A DNA stretch of 64,000 nucleotides, taken from contig NZ_JAFCJX010000042.1 of NCBI RefSeq assembly GCF_018130695.1, forward strand, positions 1 through 64,000, given 5' to 3'. How positions within the stretch are numbered: position 1 is the stretch's first letter; each line of letters starts with the position of its first letter. The translations under genes and the position numbers were made by a program. The notes under the pieces are model-generated. The model saw only the letters and a list, made by a program, of their open reading frames with translations. It ran no database searches and was not told the origin of the DNA. Shown piece by piece: positions 50,675-59,679 of this stretch. The stretch is from Bradyrhizobium jicamae (GTDB taxonomy: Bacteria; Pseudomonadota; Alphaproteobacteria; Rhizobiales; Xanthobacteraceae).

Positions 50675-53600
50675 TCAGAACAAATGGAAGTTGGAGGCTT
50701 GCAACTGGGCAACAGTCACGCCGGTCAGGGTGATCGAGTCGTGGGCGGCATCCGTGATCACGGTGTCGTGTCCGGAATTGGCAGGCTGTGCAGCCGCGAG
50801 GACGTCGGCGACGCTGCCGAACAGGGCCTGGCTGATCTCGATCGTGTCGTTGGCGACGTTGAAATCGCCGATCTTCGCACTGCCAAAACCGGCGTTGAAC
50901 ACAAAGCTGTCGGAGCCCCCACCGCCATAGATCGTGACGCCGTTGCCGACATCCTGGAAGGTCTCGCTGGCCGAGGTGCCGTTGACGACGCTGAAGGTCG
51001 ACATGTCCTGGCGGGTATCGGCACCGACCAGGGTGATGGTCAGCGCCTGGCTGCCGGTACTGGCGGTACCATCAGACACCGCGGCTTCATAGGTGATGGT
51101 CAGGGTATCGCCGGACTGCAGGAAGTCGAGATCGGGGCTGGACGGGTTGTAGGTCCAGTGCAGGGTCTGGGTGCCGCCGTCGGAGGTGACGCTGTCAAAA
51201 CTGATCGCGCCGGACGAGATCAGCGAACTGACGTCGACGCCATTGGGCAAAGTGCTCGAGCCGTTATATTCGACCGTCGCATCCGCGCTCACCAGGCCCG
51301 TCAAGGTATCGCCGAGATCGGCGTCGCTGACATCGAGCGTGCCCGAGACCGGTGCGACGACTTGGGCGTGGTGATCGGGATCGGCGGCGATGATCGTTTG
51401 CGTCGCCGGGTCGGCTTCGTTCAGGATCACAGGCGTGTCGTTGGCGCCGGTCACATCGACCGTGAAGGTCGCGGTTGCGGTCGCGCCATGGATGTCGGAT
51501 GTCTGCACCGTGAACGTATCGGCATAAGTGCCTTCGCCGAGCGCGTTGATCGCCGCAGCGTCCGGCACATAGGTGTAAGTGCCGTCGTCGTTCACCGTCA
51601 GTGAACCGTAGAAGCCGGTCACCGAGCTGGCCGTCAGATGGTTCGACGGATCCACCACCGCGTAAGTCAGCGAGGCGGTCTCGCCGGTGTCGCGATCGGC
51701 GCCGGAGAGCTGTCCAGTGAGATCGTCGAACGTGTCGTCAATCGCGGTGTCGGTCAGCGTGCCCGCATTCGCGTCGGCCAATGTCGGTGTGTCGTTGGCC
51801 CCCATGACGTTGAAGGCCAGGGTTGCCGTCCCGGTCGCGCCATGCACGTCCGATGTCTGGACTGTAAAGGTGTCGACATAGGCCCCCTCGGACAGCGCGT
51901 TGATGATGCCGGCGTCGGGCACATAGGTATAGGTGCCGTCGGCATTGACCGTCAGCGAACCGTAGTGGCCTGTGACCGCCGAATTCACGGCATGGTCGGT
52001 GGAATCGAACGCGGCATAGGTCAGCGTCGCGGTTTCGCCGGTGTCGACGTCATGTCCGGTGAGATGACCGGTCAACGAATCAAAGCTGTCGTCGGCGTCG
52101 GTATCCACCACCGTGCCGCCCTTGCCGGCGTCGACCGTCGGAGCGTCGTTGGTGCCGGTGATGTCGATCGTCAGCGTTGTCGTCGACGTTCCGCCATGGC
52201 CATCCGACTCGGTGTAGCTGAACACGTCGGACGCATGCTGGCCCTCGACCAGCGCGTCGGTCGCGGGATTGGCGTTGTCGAGCGTGTAGGTCCAGCTGCC
52301 GTCGCCGTTCAGAACCAGCGAGCCATAGGTGCCGGTGACCGACGTGTCGACATCATCGCTGAGCACACCGCTCACCGTTCCCGAGACGACACCGATGACA
52401 TGATGCGTGTCGGTGATGTCGACGTCGGTGTCGTTGGCAAGCACGTTGCCGGTCGTCGTTGAGACACCATCCAGGATGTTGTCATTGGCGTCGGTGCCGG
52501 CCTCGATGATGTGGCCGATATCGCTGTCGGCCACCGCGACCGGCGCATCGTTGCTGCCCGTGATGGTGACCGTCACCGTTCGGGTCGACGTCGCGTGATT
52601 GTTGTCCTCGACAGTGACGTCGTAGCTCACGGTCAGGGTTTCGCCGTCGGCCAGGAAATCGAAGCTGGAATCGGCTGCGGTGTAGGTGAAATCGACCGTG
52701 CCCGCGCCGCTGCCGGTGCTGTCATGCAGCGTCAGCGCCAGATGGCTTGCCGCCGCCAGCGCATCCTGCTGGCCCGAGGTCAGTGTCAGCGGATCACCGT
52801 CACGGTCGGTCCATACAAAGCTCGGTGCCGAGTGATCCACGGTGTGGACGTCGCTGAGGTCGACATCGGTGAACGCCAGATGGCCGCCAGCGCTGTCGAT
52901 CGTCGATGCGCCGGTCGTGTCCGGGAGTTCGCCGATCGTGTGCAGGCCGGCATTGCCGGTTCCGGACACATCGGCAGCGAGCTGCGGCGTGTCGTTGCTG
53001 CCGGTGATGGTGATCGTGACGGGCTGGCTGACCACACCGCCATGGTGGTCGTCGACCTCGATCGTGTAGGTCAAGGTCAGCGTCTCGCCATTGGCGAGAT
53101 AGTCGAAATTATTGTCGGTGGCCGAGAAGGTCCAGGCGCGCGAGCCCGTCACGCCATCGGTGGCGTCCGTCAGCGTGCCCAGCGTCAGCCAGCCTGCGAT
53201 GGTCGCATGGTCGGCGAGCCCGGTCGTCACGCCCGATGCCGTGACGCCGGTGATGGTCACGCTGTGGGTGTCGGTGAGATCAGGATCGGTGAAGGTGATC
53301 GTGCCGATGGCGAGATCCGGCGTCGCCGAATTGGTGGTGCCGAGCGCTTCGGTGATCGCAGGGGTCGGCGCCGGCGATGAGATGACGGGCGCGTCGTTGG
53401 TGCCCGTGATCGTGACGGTGAAGGTCTTGAACCCGGTCTCGTTGCTGGGCGCGTAATTGTTGTCGACCCGCGCCATATAGGTCAGCGTCAGGGTTTCGCC
53501 GGCCGCCAGGAAGTCGAAGGCGCCATCGGCAAGGCTGTAAGTCCAGGTCGCGGAGCCGTGATTGGTGTTGCCGAAATCCTGTACCACCGTGAGCGGAATC

Positions 53601-54949
53601 TCGACCGCCTTGATCGCCGCGATCTGCACTGCCGTCAGCGACGAAGTGACGTCGTTATTGGCAGCGTCGCGGTAGCTGAACGAATCGAACGACGCGCTTC
53701 CGCTCGGCCGGTCGAAGATGTTGGGGTCGGCCCACCGGATCTGGTTCGACACCGTGTCGGCCGAGGTCGAATGGCTTTGCCCGGCCTGTTCGGTGAAGGC
53801 CGCATTGAAGGTCGCGACCGTCGGCGGCCCGGGAATGTGGGTCTCCGTGGTGCCGCCGCCGCCTTGCGTCGTGCCCTGGCTGGGCACGTTCGCGACCGTG
53901 ATCGTCACCGGGATGGTATCGCCATTGGCGAGCTTGAGGCCGACCGAGAACGGGACGACGGAGTCGGTGAAGTTCGTCGTCAGCTTGGTGTTGGTATTGC
54001 TGTTGTCGGTGAACTTCAGCGCAAAGACGTCGGTGACGATCTTCTGCGCGTCCGGCGACAGTTGCACCGACGACAGGAAGCTGACCGTGCCCTGGCCGTT
54101 GACGATGGTCTGCGTGCCCGCCTGGTTGACGGTCGCGATCGGGTTCAGCGTGGTCTTGTCGAACAGGATGTAGGAGCCGGTGGTGCCGTCGGGCTCGACC
54201 AGCACCTGGAATTTGGCCGGCGGCGCGCCGCCCGTGCCGGGCACATCGAAATCGATCTCGACCAGAACCGCGGTGCCGCGAATGCCCATGGTCGCAACCG
54301 GCGTATCGACCTTCATGTCGCCGTGCTTGGCGGTCGCGCCGGCAACGAAGGAGATGGTGCCCTGGACGAGGCTGAGCAGCGACGAATTGTTCGACCCGTT
54401 GGGGTCGTAGATCATTTCGTTCAGCACCATCTTGGCGTTGGCGCCGAGGCCGAACACAGTGCCGTCGATGAAGGTGATGCCGAGCGTCGAATCCGAGCCG
54501 GCCTGGACGACGTCACCCTTGTAGACGTTGTCGCCATTGTTCAGCACGATCGCCACGCCGTTGCGGATCGCGGTCGCATTGCCGATCAGCTTGGTGACGT
54601 GGCCGATCATCTTGGGCGCATCGGCAGCGCCACCGGCCTGCGCATACTGGGTGTGGCCGGTCAGCGCGCTGACGATGTCGCCGGTTAGATGGGCGCCGTC
54701 GGGCGAGGCCAGCGCGGCGCGCTTCTCGCCCTTGAAGTAATCGTGCAGCACCAGTTCGCGGTCGTCCTTGGTCAGGACGAGGTCGACACCGGAGCGCTTG
54801 AAGTCGCCGGTGAACAGCAGCTGGGCATCCGGCACGACGATGGCGCCGAGCGGCACCTTGGTCGAAACGGTCTCGACATGGGCCGCCCCATGCAAAGGGG
54901 TGCCGTCAGGGGTCGGCAGGAGGCCGTCGAATTTGTCGGCGAGGCTCAC
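50675..54949 (-). CDS. FecR/VCBS/RTX surface protein, probable type I secreted adhesin
   Basis: A 1424-residue protein. Residues 1-115 match the larger neighbour (MSLADKF, PDAQLLFTGDF, YFKGEKRAALASPDG, ALTGHTQYAQAGGAADAPK), then a FecR-type domain (DTPVATMGIRGTAVLVEIDF). From about 390 come tandem VCBS/cadherin-like repeats of 90-110 residues ending GTNDAP or GSNDAP; two adjacent ones (GHYGSLTVNADGTYTYVPDA and GFYGSLTVNDDGTYTYVPDA) are nearly identical. The C-terminus has an RTX-type turn TIYGGGGSDSFVF and ends VAQLQASNFHLF, a probable type I secretion signal. The start is GTG. It is transcribed towards the larger gene; the LapG-like protease gene lies about 600 bases upstream on the other strand. 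Confidence 0.88.
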   Translation of the reverse strand: MSLADKFDGLLPTPDGTPLHGAAHVETVSTKVPLGAIVVPDAQLLFTGDFKRSGVDLVLTKDDRELVLHDYFKGEKRAALASPDGAHLTGDIVSALTGHTQYAQAGGAADAPKMIGHVTKLIGNATAIRNGVAIVLNNGDNVYKGDVVQAGSDSTLGITFIDGTVFGLGANAKMVLNEMIYDPNGSNNSSLLSLVQGTISFVAGATAKHGDMKVDTPVATMGIRGTAVLVEIDFDVPGTGGAPPAKFQVLVEPDGTTGSYILFDKTTLNPIATVNQAGTQTIVNGQGTVSFLSSVQLSPDAQKIVTDVFALKFTDNSNTNTKLTTNFTDSVVPFSVGLKLANGDTIPVTITVANVPSQGTTQGGGGTTETHIPGPPTVATFNAAFTEQAGQSHSTSADTVSNQIRWADPNIFDRPSGSASFDSFSYRDAANNDVTSSLTAVQIAAIKAVEIPLTVVQDFGNTNHGSATWTYSLADGAFDFLAAGETLTLTYMARVDNNYAPSNETGFKTFTVTITGTNDAPVISSPAPTPAITEALGTTNSATPDLAIGTITFTDPDLTDTHSVTITGVTASGVTTGLADHATIAGWLTLGTLTDATDGVTGSRAWTFSATDNNFDYLANGETLTLTYTIEVDDHHGGVVSQPVTITITGSNDTPQLAADVSGTGNAGLHTIGELPDTTGASTIDSAGGHLAFTDVDLSDVHTVDHSAPSFVWTDRDGDPLTLTSGQQDALAAASHLALTLHDSTGSGAGTVDFTYTAADSSFDFLADGETLTVSYDVTVEDNNHATSTRTVTVTITGSNDAPVAVADSDIGHIIEAGTDANDNILDGVSTTTGNVLANDTDVDITDTHHVIGVVSGTVSGVLSDDVDTSVTGTYGSLVLNGDGSWTYTLDNANPATDALVEGQHASDVFSYTESDGHGGTSTTTLTIDITGTNDAPTVDAGKGGTVVDTDADDSFDSLTGHLTGHDVDTGETATLTYAAFDSTDHAVNSAVTGHYGSLTVNADGTYTYVPDAGIINALSEGAYVDTFTVQTSDVHGATGTATLAFNVMGANDTPTLADANAGTLTDTAIDDTFDDLTGQLSGADRDTGETASLTYAVVDPSNHLTASSVTGFYGSLTVNDDGTYTYVPDAAAINALGEGTYADTFTVQTSDIHGATATATFTVDVTGANDTPVILNEADPATQTIIAADPDHHAQVVAPVSGTLDVSDADLGDTLTGLVSADATVEYNGSSTLPNGVDVSSLISSGAISFDSVTSDGGTQTLHWTYNPSSPDLDFLQSGDTLTITYEAAVSDGTASTGSQALTITLVGADTRQDMSTFSVVNGTSASETFQDVGNGVTIYGGGGSDSFVFNAGFGSAKIGDFNVANDTIEISQALFGSVADVLAAAQPANSGHDTVITDAAHDSITLTGVTVAQLQASNFHLF

Positions 54950-55547
54950 CTTGGGATCACTGCACTTAAGGTTAATATTTATGGAATTTTACGGTGGCTA
55001 AGCTTGCATATCATCGGATGGAACAGGACGAAACCCATCCGTTGCTTGCACGTCTCAGCACATCTGCGGCCGAGTCACAGATGGAAACAGCTCGACACCC
55101 CTCGATTTAGAGTAATTCGAACCTATTTTTCTGTAATGAGAGCGATGCTCGGGAACAGAAAACGTATTCATCCACGTATTCGTGGTATTTCTTGTCATAT
55201 TTCCACTTACCTCTGCTTCCCCTCTTATCCCAGGCAGGATGAGAGCCCCAATTCCCAGTTAAATCTGTGATTTGGCTGACAAATCACGCGATCCTGAGCA
55301 GATCGCCGCATTAACCAGGAAACAAGGATAAGGCTTGGTTACTTGCCAAAAGGTTCGCTGGCCCGGTTCACAAAACCGATAAACTTTTCGGGAATCCACC
55401 CATGCCCTTTTGAGCGTCTTTGCTGGCTTTTTGCCCGATTCGAGCAGTTTTAAGCCAATTAAAACCACCTGGAGCCACCCTGACGCCACGAAATGATCCG
55501 GTCACGTGCGGGGATATTCCCACCGATGCCCGGACAAGGGGTGTCAG
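54950..55547. other. AT-rich divergent non-coding gap before the 1424-residue protein and LapG-like gene
   Basis: About 600 bases with low GC for this genome and no credible gene. It holds the shared leader element next to the giant gene. Further out are a small dyad, CCACGTATTCGTGG, at 55172-55185, the inverted pair TGATTTG..CAAATCA near 55268-55285, and T-rich stretches around 55120-55210. The two divergent promoters must lie here. Its size suggests several regulators may act on it. Confidence 0.5.
54970..55016 (-). promoter_or_regulatory. leader element shared by the two giant surface-protein genes, copy 2
   Basis: On the minus strand CGATGATATG, a 14-base gap, then GTAAAATTCCATAAATATTAACC, ending about 20 bases before the GTG start. 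It pairs with the copy at 50286-50330: the first block is identical (10 of 10) and the second is conserved at its ends (GTAA and ATTAACC) with an AT-rich centre. Confidence 0.55.
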
Positions 55548-56300
55548 ATGGGGATCTCGCTTCATTCGCGCGCGCTGCGCGCAGTCGTTCTTGCCTGCGG
55601 TCTGGCCTGGCTGCTGCCCGTCGCCGACGGTCGTGCGGCTTCGCTGCTGTCGCCGGCGGCTGCCGTCATGATCAGGAAATCGATCGAGCCGTTCGGGCAG
55701 CCGACCGCGTTCCTGGCCCAGGGGGCCTTGCGTGACAAATGGCTCGGCGTGCAGCGCCGGATCGACGACGAGATGGTGCAGCTTGCGATCTGCGAGGGCG
55801 ACCGCGAGGGCTGCGTCTCGCCGGAGGCGCTGAAGCTGCTCGCCATCGTCGACACCGCGAAGGCGCGCGACGGCCGCGCCCGGCTCGGCGAAGTCAATCG
55901 CGCCATCAATCTCGCCATCAAGCCGGCCAGCGATCTCGCGCTCTACGGCCAGATCGACGTCTGGAGCTCGCCGCTCGCGACGCTCGCCAGGGGCGCCGGC
56001 GATTGCGAGGACTATGCGATCGCAAAGCTGGTCGCGCTGCGGCTCGCCGGCGTCGCACAAGAGGATCTGCGCATCGTCATCATGCATGATACGCTCAGCG
56101 GTGAGGACCACGCCGTCACCGCCGCGCGGCTCGACGGCCACTGGCTGACGCTCGATAACCGCCGCATGGCGATGGTCGAGGACGGCGATGTCAGGAATGT
56201 GCGGCCGACCTTCATGATCGACCAATATGGCGTCAACAAATACAGCGACGCGCCTATCGTTGCGGCCGTGGCGCTGCAGTCGGTGGCGCAGGCGGATTGA
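55548..56300 (+). CDS. LapG-like periplasmic transglutaminase-type cysteine protease
   Basis: A 250-residue protein with a signal peptide (about 1-31, ending ADGRAAS) and the bacterial transglutaminase-like cysteine proteinase fold. The triad is Cys153 (GAGDCEDYA), His188 (EDHAVTA) and Asp203 (TLDNR), with spacing close to LapG of Pseudomonas. LapG cuts the N-terminal part of a surface-retained RTX adhesin, releasing it, and is held back by the c-di-GMP receptor LapD. Its position beside two giant FecR/RTX proteins strongly suggests the same job here, though no LapD homologue is in the window. The ATG at 55548 follows AAGGGG; the frame from 55506 is less likely. Confidence 0.87.
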   Translation: MGISLHSRALRAVVLACGLAWLLPVADGRAASLLSPAAAVMIRKSIEPFGQPTAFLAQGALRDKWLGVQRRIDDEMVQLAICEGDREGCVSPEALKLLAIVDTAKARDGRARLGEVNRAINLAIKPASDLALYGQIDVWSSPLATLARGAGDCEDYAIAKLVALRLAGVAQEDLRIVIMHDTLSGEDHAVTAARLDGHWLTLDNRRMAMVEDGDVRNVRPTFMIDQYGVNKYSDAPIVAAVALQSVAQAD

Positions 56301-56322
56301 GACCGAAACGAGCCACAAACTC

Positions 56323-56410
56323 CTGTCATTGCGAGCGCAGCGAAGCAATCCATCCCTCCGCATGTGCGGAAAGATGGATTGCTTCGTCGCTTCGCTCCTC
56401 GCAATGACGG
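56323..56410. repeat. palindromic repeat (CTGTCATTGCGAGCGCAGCG family)
   Basis: Arms CTGTCATTGCGAGCGCAGCG and, reversed, CGCTTCGCTCCTCGCAATGACGG, with the inner pair GCAATCCATC and GATGGATTGC around CCTCCGCATGTGCGGAAA. It lies between the convergent LapG-like and binding-protein genes and is a further, distinct palindrome family. Confidence 0.78.
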
Positions 56411-56416
56411 AAGGTC

Positions 56417-57616
56417 TCAGAACATCAGATTGTCCTTCACCAGCACCCAGCGGCCGTTCTTGACCTGCTGCACCTGGGTGATGGTGGTGGCGAGATGGTT
56501 GGTCTTCGAGAAGACGGTCGGCGGCGAACTGAAGATATCCTGGAACTTGTCGCCGGACTCCAGCGCGTCGAGCATCTTCTGGCCGGTGAGATCCTTGCCG
56601 GCCTTGTTGGCATAATGCGCGAAGGTCATCACCGCATTGTAGCCGATGATCGCCTGGGTGTTGGCGTCGGCGCTGAACATCTTCTTGTAGTTGACCAGCC
56701 AGTCCTTCACCTTCCCCTTCGCGGTGTCTTCGTAGGGAATTTCGAAGCCCGAAGCGGAATACAAGCCTTCCACCACGTCCTTGCCGAGCGCCGGCACTTC
56801 GAGCACGTTCACGGGCGTGGCGCCGAGGAAGGTGACGTCCCATCCGAGCTTCTTCGCCTCAGCCATCGTGCCGATCGGCTCGCGGAGCACCGCGCCGAGC
56901 ACGACCAGGTCGCAGCCGTCGGACTTCATCTTGGCGACCTGCGCCGAGAAGTCGGAGGCACCGCGCTTGTAGCTGGTGATTGAGGCCGGCTGAATCTTCA
57001 TCGCAGTGAGCTGCTGGTTGAAGCCGTCGAGCACGTTTTTGCCGTACTCGTCATCCTGATGCATGATGCACGGCTTCTTGAAGTTCTTCGTCTCCATCAT
57101 GTATTTGAGCGCGGCGCGCGTGCTCTCGACATAAGGCAGGAGATTGTTGAACTTCAGCCGTTCCTGCGGCTTGGCCGGATCGAACTTGAAGGTGAATTCG
57201 GCTGCCGTCAGCGGAAACAGCTGCAGCACTCCGGCATCGAGCAAGATGTCCTGCGCGGCGAGCACCGTCGGCGATCCCATCGGACCAACCATCGCAAAGA
57301 TCTTGTCGCGCTCGACCATTTTCTGCGACGCCAGCACCGCCTTCTTCGGATCGTAGCCGGAGTCCTCGATGACCAGCTTGATCTTGCGGCCCTGGACACC
57401 GCCCGCCGCGTTGATCTCGTCGACCGCCATCTTCATGCCGTTCGACACCGGCACGCCCCAGCCCTTGATCGGGCCCGACAGGTCCTGGTGGGTGCCGATC
57501 ACGATCTCGGACGCCGAGATGCCTTCATTGGTGACCTTGGTCTGGGCTGCGGCCGGCAGACAGGTCAGCGCCAGGGCGCTTACCGCAAGGCTCAGCGCCT
57601 TCAGCGATTTCGACAT
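56417..57616 (-). CDS. branched-chain-type ABC substrate-binding protein
   Basis: A 399-residue periplasmic binding protein of the Leu/Ile/Val type (Peripla_BP_6). The signal peptide is LSLAVSALALTCLPAAAQ, cut after AAA (about residue 24). The start of the mature part, GISASEIVIGTHQDLSGPIK, and GGVQGRKIKLVIEDSGYDPK are typical. The ATG at 57616 has GGAGGAG upstream; the frame extends to 57688 without a ribosome site. It is the last gene of the liv-like operon, after the acyl-CoA ligase. Its ligand is probably an organic or aromatic acid rather than an amino acid. Confidence 0.9.
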   Translation of the reverse strand: MSKSLKALSLAVSALALTCLPAAAQTKVTNEGISASEIVIGTHQDLSGPIKGWGVPVSNGMKMAVDEINAAGGVQGRKIKLVIEDSGYDPKKAVLASQKMVERDKIFAMVGPMGSPTVLAAQDILLDAGVLQLFPLTAAEFTFKFDPAKPQERLKFNNLLPYVESTRAALKYMMETKNFKKPCIMHQDDEYGKNVLDGFNQQLTAMKIQPASITSYKRGASDFSAQVAKMKSDGCDLVVLGAVLREPIGTMAEAKKLGWDVTFLGATPVNVLEVPALGKDVVEGLYSASGFEIPYEDTAKGKVKDWLVNYKKMFSADANTQAIIGYNAVMTFAHYANKAGKDLTGQKMLDALESGDKFQDIFSSPPTVFSKTNHLATTITQVQQVKNGRWVLVKDNLMF

Positions 57617-57694
57617 TGCAGTCTCCTCCTTCAATGGCCCGTGTTGAGCGAAGGATCGGGCCTCGCAAACCTTCGCCGTCTTGTTCAAAAAAAA

Positions 57695-59533
57695 TTATGC
57701 GACCGCCCGCTCGCCATACATGGCGTCGATCTCGGCCGCGTAGCGCTTGTTCACGAAGCTGCGCTTCAGCTTCATGGTCGGCGTCAGTTCCTCGTCCTCG
57801 GGCGTGAGCTGGCGTTCGATCAGATAAAATTTCTTGATGGTCTCGACCCGCGCGAAATTGACATTCACCGCCTCGACCTCGCGCTGGATCAGGTCCTGGA
57901 TCTCGCGTGCGCGACAGAGGCTCGCGTAATTGGTGAAGGGGATGTCGTGATCCTGCGCGAATTTCTCGACATTCTCCTGGTCGATCATGATCAGGCAAGT
58001 CAGATACGGCCGCTTGTCGCCGACCACCACGGCATCGGAGACGTAAGGCGAGAATTTCAGCTGGTTCTCGATCTCCGAGGGCGTGATGTTCTTGCCGCCT
58101 GAGGTGATGATGATGTCCTTCATCCGGTCGGTGATCTTGACGAAGCCCTCGTTGTCGATCGAGCCGACGTCGCCGGTGTGCAACCAGCCCTTTGCGTCTA
58201 TGGTCTCTGCCGTCTTGGCCGGCTGGTTCAGATATCCCATGAAGAGATAGTCGCCCTTGATCAGGATCTCGCCCTGCGGCGAGATCATCACCTCGCCCCA
58301 TGGCGCGGCTTTGCCGACCGAGCCGAGCTTGATGTGATCGCCCGGCATCATGGTCGCCACACCGCAATTCTCGGTCTGGCCGTAGACCTCGCGCATATCG
58401 ATGCCGAGCGCGAGATACCAGCGGATCAGATCGGGTGAGATCGGCGCCGCACCGGTGAGCGCGATGCGGCAGCGATCGAGCCCGAGCATGCGGCGGATGT
58501 TGCGGAACACCAGCCAGTAGGCGGCGCGGTTAGCGAGCTTAAGCGACAGCGGCGGCGTCTCACCGGCAATGCGGCATTCGGCCATGCGGTTGCCGATCGC
58601 GAGTGCCTTTCGATACATCCAGTTCTGGAACGGGGTCGCGTCTTTCAGTGCGATCGTGATCGCCGAGTAGAATTTTTCCCAGATCCGCGGCACCGCGAGA
58701 AATCCGGTCGGCTGCACCTCGCGCAGATTGTCCGGCACCGTCTCCGGGCTCTCGGCGAAGTTCATCACCGATCCCAGCGCGAGCGACAGATAATAGCCGC
58801 CGACCCGCTCCGCGACATGGCAGAGCGGCAGGAATACCAACCGCTCCTCGCTGTCGGTCGAGGGATAGAGATCGTTGGCGTGGCGCATCTGGTGCGTCAC
58901 GCTGCGGTTGGAATGCATCGCGCCCTTCGGGGGACCGGTGGTGCCCGACGTGTAGACCAGGATCGCGAGGTCGGCGGGGCCGCGGCTTGCGGTCATTTCG
59001 TCCCACAGCGCCTCATTGCCCTGCGCATGGTTGCGGCCGAGCGCCATGAATTCGGCGAGCGACATCACCATCGGATCGGAGAAGCCGCTGAGGCCTTCCA
59101 TGTCGAACACGACGATCTTCTGCAGCGTCGGGCAGCGCGTGCGGCAGGTCAGCAGCTTGTCGAGCTGCTCCTCATCCTCGGCGAAGACGACCTTGGTGCC
59201 GGAGTCGTTGATGAGATATTCGACCTGCGCCGACGCGTCGGTCGGATAGATCCCCGAGGAGACCCCGCCGGCGCAGAGAATGCCCATGTCGGCATAGACC
59301 CATTCCGGCACCGCGTTGGCGATGATCGAGGCGACGTCGCCGGGACGGAAACCTGATGCGTGCAGGGCGTAGGCAACGTCCTTCGAGATCTGCAGCCATT
59401 CGCGCCAGCTGGTCGGCTGCCAGATGCCGAACTTCTTCTCGCGGATCGCAGGCCGGTCGCCGCGGGTTTCGACGGCGAGCAGAAAACTCTTTGCGATCGT
59501 ATCGGCGACCGTCAGCACCGCCGCTCTGGCCAT
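57695..59533 (-). CDS. AMP-forming long-chain acyl-CoA ligase
   Basis: A 612-residue adenylate-forming enzyme: the AMP/ATP-binding P-loop LVYTSGTTGPPKGAMHSNRS, the adenine-contact region YGQTENCG and the hinge region GWLHTGDVGSIDNEGFVKIT with the downstream KDIIITSGGKNI and catalytic-Lys domain. The layout is that of FadD15-like long-chain acyl-CoA synthetases. It activates a carboxylic acid to its CoA thioester. It sits within the liv-like transporter operon, about 150 bases after livF and 78 before the binding protein, so it probably activates what the transporter imports. Confidence 0.9.
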   Translation of the reverse strand: MARAAVLTVADTIAKSFLLAVETRGDRPAIREKKFGIWQPTSWREWLQISKDVAYALHASGFRPGDVASIIANAVPEWVYADMGILCAGGVSSGIYPTDASAQVEYLINDSGTKVVFAEDEEQLDKLLTCRTRCPTLQKIVVFDMEGLSGFSDPMVMSLAEFMALGRNHAQGNEALWDEMTASRGPADLAILVYTSGTTGPPKGAMHSNRSVTHQMRHANDLYPSTDSEERLVFLPLCHVAERVGGYYLSLALGSVMNFAESPETVPDNLREVQPTGFLAVPRIWEKFYSAITIALKDATPFQNWMYRKALAIGNRMAECRIAGETPPLSLKLANRAAYWLVFRNIRRMLGLDRCRIALTGAAPISPDLIRWYLALGIDMREVYGQTENCGVATMMPGDHIKLGSVGKAAPWGEVMISPQGEILIKGDYLFMGYLNQPAKTAETIDAKGWLHTGDVGSIDNEGFVKITDRMKDIIITSGGKNITPSEIENQLKFSPYVSDAVVVGDKRPYLTCLIMIDQENVEKFAQDHDIPFTNYASLCRAREIQDLIQREVEAVNVNFARVETIKKFYLIERQLTPEDEELTPTMKLKRSFVNKRYAAEIDAMYGERAVA

Positions 59534-59679
59534 GCCCGCTTCCTCCTCTGTCGCCTGCCTCGCCGCCGGCCTTGCTGGCCAGGTCTTCTGGAGGCAGGGC
59601 CTGAATCTAGTCCCAAGTCCTGCGCAACGCTATGCGTCTAAACGCCAAGTCTCTCGACCCCAGCCCCACGCTAAAGCCC

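Noticed and set aside
55259..55489. 76-residue minus-strand frame upstream of the LapG-like gene
   Set aside because: It has no ribosome site or known motif and lies in an AT-rich control region.
57681..57694. Intrinsic terminator after the acyl-CoA ligase (run of T on the minus strand)
   Set aside because: The T-run directly follows the stop codon but no convincing stem precedes it, and the binding-protein gene follows in the same direction.
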